From contig OX638330.1 in assembly GCA_951812725.1 (NCBI GenBank), positions 2,604,001 through 2,668,000 of the forward strand: DNA of 64,000 bases, in the 5' to 3' direction. This document shows, piece by piece, positions 57,159-64,000 of the stretch. How positions within the stretch are numbered: position 1 is the stretch's first letter; the number at the start of each line of letters is the position of its first letter. Origin of the DNA: an uncultured Caldilineaceae bacterium. Its GTDB lineage: Bacteria > Chloroflexota > Anaerolineae > Caldilineales > Caldilineaceae. The notes below the pieces were generated by a model that saw only the letters and a list, made by a program, of their open reading frames with translations, searched no databases and was not told the DNA's origin. The translations under genes were made by a program, and so were the position numbers.

Positions 57159-57640
57159 ACTAAGGCCGCATACAGTGTGTGTCCTAACCAACTGTTCATC
57201 ATTGCCGTCATTCGGGCTTCGTGATGGCACATTCGGTTGGAAGCAGCCAGGTTGGTTGGGGCGCATTGTCGGCATGCCACGATGGTCGGAAAGAACCAGC
57301 AACGTGGGTAGCCAGGGCGGGGCGTTGCGGGGGCGCAGCCCCTGCACAAGGGAGGGCCGAAGGCCCGGAACTGCAGGGGTCAGTGGTCAGTGATCAGTGG
57401 TCGGTGGTCGGTGGTCAGTGGGTTGAGGCGGCGAGTGGGGGAGTAGGCACCGTTCGCCAGACACGATGCTGGGGAAGAGTAAACACGGTCGGTGAGGCAT
57501 GTTTTTGTAGGGGGGCGTTGCGGGGGCGCAGCCCCTGCACAAGGGAGGGCCGAAGGCCCGACCGCCCATAATACAACTCTGAGGAGAGAAAGAACACCGT
57601 TTCTCGCCTCGTTCAGGGTTGGAAATCAGCTGCGGCAGGG
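57159..57640 (+). repeat. Interspersed GC-rich repeat, copy D (double)
   Basis: Holds two cores: a truncated one at 57319-57367 and a full one at 57510-57568. Between them is a run of heptanucleotide-like units GGTCAGT/GGTCGGT (about 57377-57421) and the GTGGGTTGAGGCGGCGAG module also seen in copy B. The left arm begins CTAAGGCCGCATACAG, a diverged form of the arm in A and B. The tail TTCTCGCCTCGTTCAGGGTT matches the tails of A and B. It ends about 30-100 bases before the FHA regulator start, so it could supply its promoter or leader. Confidence 0.85.
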
Positions 57641-57668
57641 TAGTTACATCATTTCGAAGGAAGAAGAG

Positions 57669-58331
57669 ATGCGCTCAGGTCAGCCCGCGAGGCTAGTTTG
57701 CCTTAGTGGTCCGGATGCAGGGACTGAATACGAACTGTCCATAGAGAAGATTCTGATGGGGCGGTCGGCCAACGCTTTCGTAACGGTGAACGACGGCTTC
57801 GCCAGCCGACAGCACGCCGAACTGCACTTCATCGATAACGCCTACCGGTTGCACGATCTCGAGAGCAAGAACGGCGTCTTTGTCAATGGCAGCCGTCTGT
57901 CGCCGGGTGCGACGGCCTGGCTGGAGGACGGGGACGAGCTGCAGCTTGCTTCGACTCGTTTTCGCTTTCACGACCCGTCGGCTACGATCACTGCACCGTT
58001 TCTTGAAGCTCTGCCGGAGACCGGCATTCGAGTAGAATCGGCTACGCGGCAGGTCTTTATAGATGGTAAAGTACTGGTCCCGCCTCTCAGTGTAAAACAG
58101 TTCGACCTGCTTTGGTATCTGTATCAGAATCGCGGTCGGGTGGTCAGCAAAGATGAACTGGCGAATCAGATTTGGTCTGAGGTCGGCGGTGACGTGTTTG
58201 ACGCGAGCATCGACCGGATGGTAAGCAGAGTGCGTAACCGCATCGAGCCGGCTGCGGCCGAGCCAGGAGAGACGCAGTCTCGTTTTATCGTCACGGTGCG
58301 GGGCTATGGTTATCAGCTTACGGATGGTTAG
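57669..58331 (+). CDS. FHA-domain winged-helix transcriptional regulator
   Basis: 220 residues from the ATG at 57669 (GGAAGAAGAG upstream). Longer starts would translate repeat copy D and are rejected. The FHA domain, about 8-100, has the phosphothreonine-binding residues in ILMGRSANAFV, ASRQHAELHF and ESKNGVFVNGSRLS. The C-terminal OmpR/PhoB-type DNA-binding domain lies at about 120-220 (PPLSVKQFDLLWYLYQNRGR, DASIDRMVSRVRNRIE, FIVTVRGYGYQL). There is no receiver domain, so control is probably through binding a phosphothreonine partner instead of Asp phosphorylation. The nearby Ser/Thr kinase (54626-56680) is the obvious candidate for producing that signal. Confidence 0.92.
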   Translation: MRSGQPARLVCLSGPDAGTEYELSIEKILMGRSANAFVTVNDGFASRQHAELHFIDNAYRLHDLESKNGVFVNGSRLSPGATAWLEDGDELQLASTRFRFHDPSATITAPFLEALPETGIRVESATRQVFIDGKVLVPPLSVKQFDLLWYLYQNRGRVVSKDELANQIWSEVGGDVFDASIDRMVSRVRNRIEPAAAEPGETQSRFIVTVRGYGYQLTDG

Positions 58332-58584
58332 AAGTCCAGAAGGCATTCGGGTGTTCGGTGGCCGTTTTCTTCTGGTTCCGGCAATGGTCTACTGACAGCC
58401 CACACGCCCGGCAGTTTCTACTGTTGTTTGAACTCCTCTCGTCTTGTCCCTCATATTGCGCGCCGGAACAGTTTCCGCTTAGGTAGGTTCCTCTAATACC
58501 TTCTCCTTGAACGGCGAAACGCAGGCGATCGTAAGCAAACGGTCCGAGTTGTGTTTCAAAGCGTTCAGACTCGAAATTCCTCAT
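58318..58584 (-). CDS. Possible small hypothetical protein
   Basis: An 88-codon frame on the minus strand with AAGGA 9 bases before the ATG at 58584, in an otherwise gene-free gap. The first half (RFETQLGPFAYDRLRFAVQG) reads like protein; the second half is low quality and Cys/Asn/Ser-rich. It overlaps the FHA gene end by 14 bases. No family recognised; it may be a remnant or chance frame. Confidence 0.25.
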   Translation of the reverse strand: MRNFESERFETQLGPFAYDRLRFAVQGEGIRGTYLSGNCSGAQYEGQDERSSNNSRNCRACGLSVDHCRNQKKTATEHPNAFWTSNHP

Positions 58585-58713
58585 TTGTCATATCCTTATC
58601 ATACGGGACCAGCGCTGGCTCAGATTGCTGGTTGTCCTGACAGCACGCCGGCCAAGACTTACGGCAGGCCGAACTCTTGACACGGAATACAGGGCTAACG
58701 AAAGGGTATGCAA

Positions 58714-59412
58714 ATGTCAACATCTTACAGTGGAATGGCGATCAGCCGTCCAGGAATTGCCGCGGCGCGCGGCGGAGCGGTGTCCGGCGGACATTTGGGG
58801 ACTGAGTCGGGAGGCGCGTCGGTGGCTGTTCTGGCCAAGGGCGGCGGGGAGTGGCCCCAGGCCCTGATTCCGGCTGCAAGGGCCGGGGATGAGCAGGCGT
58901 TTCAAGGCCTGGTCGAGGCTTACCTGAGTTCGGCGGAGCGGCTGGCGCGCAGCATTTTGCGGTCCGAGGAAGCAGCTGCGGACGCGGTCCAGGAGGCACT
59001 GATCAAAGTGTTCCGGGCCATGCCTCGGTTTAAGGACGGCAACTTTCGGGCGTGGCTGCTACGTATCGTCTCGAACACCTGCTACGATCATTTGCGGAGC
59101 CAGAAACGGCATAGAAGTATTAGCCTCGAACAGATGATAGAGGAGACGGACTTTGAGACGCCGGATTGCCGCGGCGAACAGAACCCGGAGCGTTACGCGT
59201 TGCGCCGGGAGAGGCTCCAGATACTGAGCCGGATGGTCGAGGGGCTCCCGTCCTGGTACCGCGATGTCGTCGTTCTGGTGGACATACACGGCTACGATTA
59301 CGGGGAGGCGGCGGCATCGCTGGACCTGCCGCGGGGCACGGTCAAGTCCAGGTTGAGCCGCGCCCGTGCAAACTTGCGCGATAAGTTGGCGGCGGCGGAT
59401 ATGCTGCTATAG
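58714..59412 (+). CDS. ECF-type RNA polymerase sigma factor
   Basis: 232 residues from the ATG at 58714, chosen over the ATG at 58708 because AAAGGG is then 7 bases away. A Gly/Ala-rich N-terminal tail of about 45 residues is unusual. Region 2 (about 50-125) has GDEQAFQGLVEAYLSSAERL, AADAVQEALIKVFRAMPRFK and NFRAWLLRIVSNTCYDHLRS. Region 4 (about 170-225) has YRDVVVLVDIHGYDYGEAAA and LPRGTVKSRLSRARANLRDK. No anti-sigma gene follows. The downstream gene is on the other strand. It may be controlled through the neighbouring kinase/FHA pair, as in some other bacteria; this is inference. Confidence 0.93.
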   Translation: MSTSYSGMAISRPGIAAARGGAVSGGHLGTESGGASVAVLAKGGGEWPQALIPAARAGDEQAFQGLVEAYLSSAERLARSILRSEEAAADAVQEALIKVFRAMPRFKDGNFRAWLLRIVSNTCYDHLRSQKRHRSISLEQMIEETDFETPDCRGEQNPERYALRRERLQILSRMVEGLPSWYRDVVVLVDIHGYDYGEAAASLDLPRGTVKSRLSRARANLRDKLAAADMLL

Positions 59413-59458
59413 GCGGCCCGTTTAGGGGTCCCAGGAGCGCGGGTTGTTCGCTTCGCCG

Positions 59459-60628
59459 TCAACCGGCGCTGCGGTCCAGACCTTCTATTCCTGCCCGCAA
59501 CCTTTCAATGTCCGACTCGTCGTTGAAGAAGTGGGAAGAAACTCGGAGCAGGGTTGGAGCGGGCACGGAGCGAATAAGCACGCCGGCCTCTGCCAGGCGG
59601 TCGACGGCGGCGGAAGGAGATATGCCGTCGATAGTGAAACTGGTCAACCCGGCGTGGGTGGGCGTATGGATCTGGCGCACGAAGGGGATGGCGGAGAGAA
59701 CCTCACGTGTGAGTCGGGTCATTGCCTGGGTGCGTTCGTACACCCAGTCCAAGCCCAGTTCTTCCAGCCACTGGAGACCACTCCACATACCGGCGATTGC
59801 GGGGCGGTAGGTTGTGCCGACTTCGTAGCGACTGGCTGCGGCGGGCGGCAGGAAGAGGCCGGTGTCGTCGAACGCTCCACCGTCTCGCAGACTGGGATAG
59901 CCGACATAGGTTTGCAGCAGGTCAGCCATCCGCTCTTTGTTGACGTAAAGCGCGCCGATGCCTTCGGGCCCGCAGAGCCATTTCTGGCCGGGAATCGCAT
60001 AAAAGTCTGCGGCGGAAGTTGACATGTCGAGATGCATGGCGCCGCCGGATTGCGCACCGTCGACCGCGAGGAACCCACCATGCTTGTGAACAAGGTCGGC
60101 GATGGGGTCGATGGGAAGGACGGTCCCGGTTTTCCAGGAAACATGGGCGAGTGAGACCAGCTTGGTGCGGGGGCCGATGGCGCGGTCGAATTTGGCCAGG
60201 ATGGTCTCTTCATCGTCGTCCTGGCTGAGGTTGACTACGCGCACTTTGAGATTGAAGCGTCTTGCTACGGCATAGACGGGCAGCAGCCCTCCGGGGTGCT
60301 CCCATGAGTTAGTGACGAGCTCGTCACCGGGCTGGTATTGCAGGCCCCAGGTTGCGATGTTCATGCCGTCTGTGGTGTGATGGGTGAGGGCAACTTCAGC
60401 GGCCTCGCACCCCAGAACGCGGGCAAATCCCGCACGCAGAGAGGCGGGGATGGACTGGGCGGCTTCGCCCATGCTTGTCAGGCGACCGGCTGTCAACTGC
60501 TGGCTGTTGGCCTCTTCGATGGCGTTTGCGACGGCGCGACTGAGGGGGCCGTAACTCCCTGTGTTGAGGTAGGCCGCGCTCTGTACTGCGGGAAGCTGTT
60601 CTCTGACTGCTGCTAATTTTGAAGGCAT
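59459..60628 (-). CDS. Class V aminotransferase (cysteine desulfurase/isopenicillin-N-epimerase-like)
   Basis: A 389-residue PLP enzyme. AAYLNTGSYGPLSRAVANAI opens the fold, and HHTTDGMNIATWGL binds the cofactor phosphate. Asp190 (LAVDGAQSGG) and Gln193 contact the ring, and Lys216 in GQKWLCGPEGIGALYVNK is the Schiff-base lysine. The active-site cysteine loop expected of IscS/SufS-type desulfurases was not found, so a lyase or epimerase role is as likely. It stands convergent to the sigma factor gene. Substrate unknown. Confidence 0.9.
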   Translation of the reverse strand: MPSKLAAVREQLPAVQSAAYLNTGSYGPLSRAVANAIEEANSQQLTAGRLTSMGEAAQSIPASLRAGFARVLGCEAAEVALTHHTTDGMNIATWGLQYQPGDELVTNSWEHPGGLLPVYAVARRFNLKVRVVNLSQDDDEETILAKFDRAIGPRTKLVSLAHVSWKTGTVLPIDPIADLVHKHGGFLAVDGAQSGGAMHLDMSTSAADFYAIPGQKWLCGPEGIGALYVNKERMADLLQTYVGYPSLRDGGAFDDTGLFLPPAAASRYEVGTTYRPAIAGMWSGLQWLEELGLDWVYERTQAMTRLTREVLSAIPFVRQIHTPTHAGLTSFTIDGISPSAAVDRLAEAGVLIRSVPAPTLLRVSSHFFNDESDIERLRAGIEGLDRSAG

Positions 60629-60731
60629 TTTCTCGAATCTCTAATGGAATGGAAGGTTGTTTTCGTGCTTGGAATAATTTGTGTTTTCGACCGGCGCGCT
60701 GTTTCCAGGCTATGGCAGCGGACGAGACATA

Positions 60732-61652
60732 TCAGCCGCTAAAGGACCATTGGTCAGGCCCGTGGGTCTGCAGGTACAGATTGACTGCGGTTTCCGGATC
60801 GCTTCGAAGCTCCTGGGGTTGGTTGTTCACCCAGTGGAGGTAGTCGCTGGCCCAGGGCAGCCCGGTTTGGACTGCACGTAAATTGAGCTTGGCAATGGCC
60901 CCGCTGACAGCCAATAGACCGCTTGTTTGAAACATGCTAGTAACCCTGTCGAGATTGTACTCCAGGCGCTGAAAGTGCGGTTGCCAGGCCAGATGCGTGT
61001 TGCTCTTGACAAGGTCAAGAAGGAGATAGTGGGCACGTGGATCGCCGTTATAGGGCATACCGACACTGCCTGGGTTCAGGATGCGCTGTTGTCCGTTAGT
61101 CTTGGGTTTGCGCTGGGTGGCGGGTTGATTCGCCTCAATGGTGCGGTCCAGCGGCTGGTGTGTGTGGCCGCAGATGAGTACTGGTTCGTCGTAGAGCTCT
61201 ATTTGGCCGGAGACCACATGCTCTTCAGCGTCGGGTAATATGCCGGCGAAAGGGTTGCCTGGCAGACCGTGAAACAGGCGCAGCGGCGGCGCGCCTTCGA
61301 TCTCGATGAGCAGGTCGTGGGGCAGTTCGAGCAGATAGGTGATGTCGGCCGGACGCAACTTTTCCCAAGTCCAGTGGACATTGGAGAAGCGTTTTTTGTC
61401 CTGGAACTGAGGCCAGGATTCGGGCGTGTTGAGGAGGGCGAGAACGAGGTCGTGGTTACCCTGAACTGAAATCAGCTCACGCTGGCGCAGGATGTCCAGG
61501 ACTTCAAGGGTCCACGGACAGCGGTTGATGAGATCGCCAAGCAGGTAGACCGCGTCGGGGGCATGCTTGTCGATATCGTCCAGCACGACTTCCAGGGCGG
61601 GCAGATTGCCGTGGATGTCGCCCAGGAAAGCGAGGCGTAGTTGTCGTTCCAT
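60732..61652 (-). CDS. Metallophosphoesterase (YfcE/DUF2437-like)
   Basis: A 306-residue calcineurin-like phosphoesterase. Metal motifs are FLGDIHGNLPALE, YLLGDLINRCPW, VQGNHDLVLALL and ICGHTHQPLDR, with NPGSVGMPYNGDPRAHYLLL as in the YfcE/MJ0936 group, which cleave phosphodiesters. Its ATG overlaps the stop of the upstream phosphoesterase (TGATG), so both are translated together. The two are paralogues over most of their length. Confidence 0.9.
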   Translation of the reverse strand: MERQLRLAFLGDIHGNLPALEVVLDDIDKHAPDAVYLLGDLINRCPWTLEVLDILRQRELISVQGNHDLVLALLNTPESWPQFQDKKRFSNVHWTWEKLRPADITYLLELPHDLLIEIEGAPPLRLFHGLPGNPFAGILPDAEEHVVSGQIELYDEPVLICGHTHQPLDRTIEANQPATQRKPKTNGQQRILNPGSVGMPYNGDPRAHYLLLDLVKSNTHLAWQPHFQRLEYNLDRVTSMFQTSGLLAVSGAIAKLNLRAVQTGLPWASDYLHWVNNQPQELRSDPETAVNLYLQTHGPDQWSFSG

Positions 61653-62686
61653 CAGACAGGCGCCACTTTCAATGGGTCGCGCTGGTCTACGTATTGATCT
61701 CGGCCGGTGGCATCGCTGTAGTCGGCAAAGGATTGGCGGATGTCTGCGGCATCAGGGTCGTGTCCGTTGGACCAGCACCAACGAAAGTAGTTGATTATTT
61801 CGGGTTCGGCGGTTACGAGCTCCCAGTAAAACAGCTTGGCAATGACGCCGCCGGCTTCGAGCAGGCCCGCGCTGGAGAAGGCCTCGAGGACGGGACCACG
61901 GTCGTAGGGCACTTGCTGGTGCAACACTTTCCAGCCGCCCGGTTGCTCGCTGTCCGGTACAGACTCCATCAGCGCAAATTGGGCGGCGGGGTCGCCGTTG
62001 AGGGGGAGGCCGATGCTGCCGGGATTCATGAGATGCCAGTGGCGGCTCCATTCGCGTTGCTGGTCTGCCGAGGGGAAGGGGCTGGCCGGCGCCGATCCTG
62101 ACGTTTGTGCAGCGTTGCCACCTTCAAAGGCGGCGTGACTTTCATGCGGATCGGTGAGTGGATCTACTGATTCGGGCTTGTACAGATGCCTGTCCACTTG
62201 CACATGCGTATGGGCGGAGATGATGTTCCGTTCTTCGATGGCCTCGATGGCGGGGATGACCTTTTCGGGCGGCATTGTCTGATAGAAACCGACTCGATTG
62301 CGCCCTGGCACGCCATGGGCGGCACGGATGGGCTGTACGCCGGGGAAGCACAGACCGATTTCATCGGGCAAGGCAGCAAGATAGTTGGCCTGCGCAGGGC
62401 CGATCTGCTTTACCAGCCAGTGCAGACTGCCCCAGCGTTCGGAGTCGTCCGAGCCCCGAGGTGAGCGTTCCGTGCCGTAGTCGAGCAGGTAGAACTCGTG
62501 ATTGCCTCGCACGACGGCCCAGTCGGAGGCGCGCACTATGTCGACAACGTCGTTGTTGAACGGCATTGGATTGATCAGGTCGCCGTCGAGTATGACGAAG
62601 TCGGGCTGCAGTCGTTCCAGTTCGGCCAGGACGGCCTGCAGCGCGGGAAGATTTCCGTGAATGTCGGCGAGGACTGCCAGTCGCAT
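61652..62686 (-). CDS. Metallophosphoesterase, paralogue of the downstream gene
   Basis: 344 residues from the ATG at 62686; an upstream TTG at 62710 is less likely. Motifs are VLADIHGNLPALQAV, VILDGDLINPMP, VVRGNHEFYLLD and ISAHTHVQVDRH, with MNPGSIGLPLNGDPAAQFAL. In HTHVQ the usual Gly of GHTH is Ala. An insert near residues 185-215 (KPESVDPLTDPHESHAAFEG) is absent from the paralogue. The pair overlaps by TGATG and probably arose by duplication; co-action on one substrate is possible. Confidence 0.9.
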   Translation of the reverse strand: MRLAVLADIHGNLPALQAVLAELERLQPDFVILDGDLINPMPFNNDVVDIVRASDWAVVRGNHEFYLLDYGTERSPRGSDDSERWGSLHWLVKQIGPAQANYLAALPDEIGLCFPGVQPIRAAHGVPGRNRVGFYQTMPPEKVIPAIEAIEERNIISAHTHVQVDRHLYKPESVDPLTDPHESHAAFEGGNAAQTSGSAPASPFPSADQQREWSRHWHLMNPGSIGLPLNGDPAAQFALMESVPDSEQPGGWKVLHQQVPYDRGPVLEAFSSAGLLEAGGVIAKLFYWELVTAEPEIINYFRWCWSNGHDPDAADIRQSFADYSDATGRDQYVDQRDPLKVAPV

Positions 62687-63150
62687 GGGAGTTTGGTGGT
62701 TTGGCCTCAAACGTATTGCGGCATTCTGCCGGCTATGCTACCCGGTGGGAACGAAACCGTCAAGCAGGAGCGGTTTGAAAATCGCGCCAAGACGGTGCTG
62801 GATGGCCCGGCCTCATCCTATATTAAATGCATAACAGGCTACATTATACTGGAAAAGCTATGCAGTCTCCTTATTCGTTGGACCGCGAATTTTTTGCCGG
62901 CACCCGCGCTCGAAGTTGGCAGGTTTCTGCCAGGCGGCGAGTGTTGGCTAACGCATAAGAACCGGTTCGTCGATCGAACTGTAGGTGATCCGCAGAGGGA
63001 TAGAATATTCATAGTGGCAACACGCGCCGAGAGAATCCCGAGGGCGCGCTTGCAGGTCCTTTCAGTTGACAAGCTGTGGGCGTGTCGCTAAGATCGAAAA
63101 CCTAAGCGGTTGTGCACTTATTGTTCTTATTGATTATTGGGAGGTAGAAG
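62687..63150. other. Divergent intergenic region between phosphoesterases and SRAP gene
   Basis: About 460 bases with no convincing gene. The centre (62815-62870) is AT-rich, and a small hairpin TGGCAG/CTGCCA lies near 62922. It should hold promoters for both flanking transcription units. Confidence 0.5.
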
Positions 63151-63822
63151 ATGTGTGGTCGATTTGTGCTGCGAGCATCGCCTCAGAATTTGCAGACACT
63201 TTTCAATCTGGAGGAAGCACCGCCGACAGCGGCGCGCTACAACATTGCGCCGACGCAACCTGTGCTGGCGGTGCGCGCCAATCCTCATGGCGGAATGCGT
63301 GAAGCGACTTACCTGAATTGGGGGCTCATCCCATTCTGGGCCAAGGACCCGAAGATCGGGAGCAGGATGATCAATGCCCGGTCGGAAACGGCTGCTGAGA
63401 AGCCGTCCTTCCGCGCTGCGTTCAAGTACCGACGCTGCATCGTGCCTGCGGACGGATTTTTTGAGTGGAAGAAGGAACAAGGCGGCAAACAGCCTTATTT
63501 GATAGGTATGGATTCGGGAGACGTATTTGGCATGGCGGGACTGTGGGAACATTGGGAACAGGACGGCTCGGTAATCGAGTCCTGCACGCTGTTGACGACG
63601 GATGCCAGTGCGTTCATGGCGCCGCTGCACCACCGGATGCCGGTTATTCTCGATCCGCAGGACTATGATGAGTGGCTGGATCCTGGTGTGCAGAAAGGGG
63701 ATACGCTGCTGCACTTGATGCGGCCTTTCAGCGGGGCACCCTTGCGGGCTGTGGCGGTCAACAAGCTGGTGAACAACCCGCGCAACGACGAGCCGACCTG
63801 CGTGGAACCAGTTGCAGCGTGA
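63151..63822 (+). CDS. SRAP-family DNA-protein crosslink sensor (YedK/HMCES-like)
   Basis: A 223-residue protein. It starts MCGRF, where Cys2 becomes N-terminal after Met removal and bonds covalently to abasic sites in single-stranded DNA. NIAPTQPVLAV, NWGLIPFWAKDPKIGSRMIN, ARSETAAEKPSFRAAFKYRR, CIVPADGFFEWK and LHHRMPVIL are the family blocks, including the catalytic Asn, Glu and His. It shields abasic sites during replication. GGGAGG lies 7 bases before the ATG. Full length for the family. Confidence 0.96.
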   Translation: MCGRFVLRASPQNLQTLFNLEEAPPTAARYNIAPTQPVLAVRANPHGGMREATYLNWGLIPFWAKDPKIGSRMINARSETAAEKPSFRAAFKYRRCIVPADGFFEWKKEQGGKQPYLIGMDSGDVFGMAGLWEHWEQDGSVIESCTLLTTDASAFMAPLHHRMPVILDPQDYDEWLDPGVQKGDTLLHLMRPFSGAPLRAVAVNKLVNNPRNDEPTCVEPVAA

Positions 63823-63936
63823 GTGGAAATTGCTTTCTACTTCTTGCACTATGGGACCTGTACGGTTGATATTCTACTAACTAACCAGCTTGCGCCAGCG
63901 TTCGTGTAAGCATTGACTACGAGGGAACTGACCTAT

Positions 63937-64000
63937 ATGACTGCGACTGTGAAGATTTCGACTGCTGAACCCAGAATGTCGGAAGGCGGGCTGACGAGAG
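63937..64000 (+). CDS. Possible start of a gene cut by the window end
   Basis: An ATG at 63937 with GAGGG about 12 bases upstream opens a frame (MTATVKISTAEPRMSEGGLT) that runs off the window. The opening resembles N-termini of some Uma2-like endonucleases, but 21 codons are too few to assign. Confidence 0.3.
   Translation, partial: MTATVKISTAEPRMSEGGLTR

Noticed and set aside
57492..57668. N-terminal extension of the FHA regulator
   Set aside because: The extra 59 codons translate repeat copy D; the ATG at 57669 has a ribosome site directly ahead of the FHA fold.
62839..63072. Minus-strand frame upstream of the SRAP gene
   Set aside because: No ribosome site, no motif, mixed composition.

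Overview
The window looks like a chromosomal piece of a Chloroflexota bacterium, most likely a Caldilinea-type lineage. This is inferred from the gene families, not from a marker gene. The main pointers are a cluster pairing Chlor_Arch_YYY (DUF2298) proteins with TIGR03663-type membrane glycosyltransferases, lipoproteins with long Thr/Pro 'TDTPVPP' linkers, large family-5 ABC binding proteins, several sulfatases without signal peptides, and frequent TTG/GTG starts behind good Shine-Dalgarno sequences. No phage, insertion sequence, CRISPR array or plasmid gene was seen.

Region 1 (1-18.7 kb) handles uptake and breakdown of organic, probably sulfated, compounds. It runs mainly on the minus strand. 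It holds a PQQ-dependent sugar dehydrogenase lipoprotein cut by the window edge, an oligopeptide/oligosaccharide-type ABC importer (two permeases and a binding protein), a sulfatase, the remnant of a lactonase gene, and a TIM-barrel sugar isomerase. A CUT1 sugar importer (binding protein and two permeases) follows, then a second family-5 binding protein translationally coupled to a second sulfatase. A third sulfatase lies on the plus strand. No ABC ATPase is encoded here.

Region 2 (18.7-44.7 kb) is a plus-strand envelope region. It starts with a YabE-like G5/3D cell-wall protein. It continues with eight genes in one direction: a GT-C glycosyltransferase fused to a DUF2298 domain, a Nudix hydrolase, a second DUF2298 protein, a GT-C protein with an altered catalytic motif, a TIGR03663 protein with an NHL propeller, a zinc-ribbon GT-C, a zinc-ribbon GT-C with PA14-like modules and an NHL propeller, and a shortened copy of the last that keeps zinc ribbon, anchor and propeller but no transferase. 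Together they look like an undescribed membrane system that moves lipid-linked sugars onto surface acceptors.

Region 3 (44.7-51.6 kb) is housekeeping: a sugar-acid dehydratase, TyrRS, FabI, two tandem tRNA-Asp genes, a DUF697 membrane protein and threonine aldolase. Between tyrS and fabI, on the minus strand, is a compact RNA gene candidate with a near-consensus promoter, a closed stem with alternative inner pairings, and a terminator.

Region 4 (51.6-64 kb) holds an unrecognised 639-residue protein, a lipoprotein, a transmembrane Ser/Thr kinase, an FHA-OmpR-type regulator, an ECF sigma factor, a class V aminotransferase, two coupled metallophosphoesterases and an SRAP/YedK protein. Four large GC-rich interspersed repeats (five cores, all in the same orientation) sit upstream of plus-strand genes at 19.4, 22.2, 36.4 and 57.4 kb.
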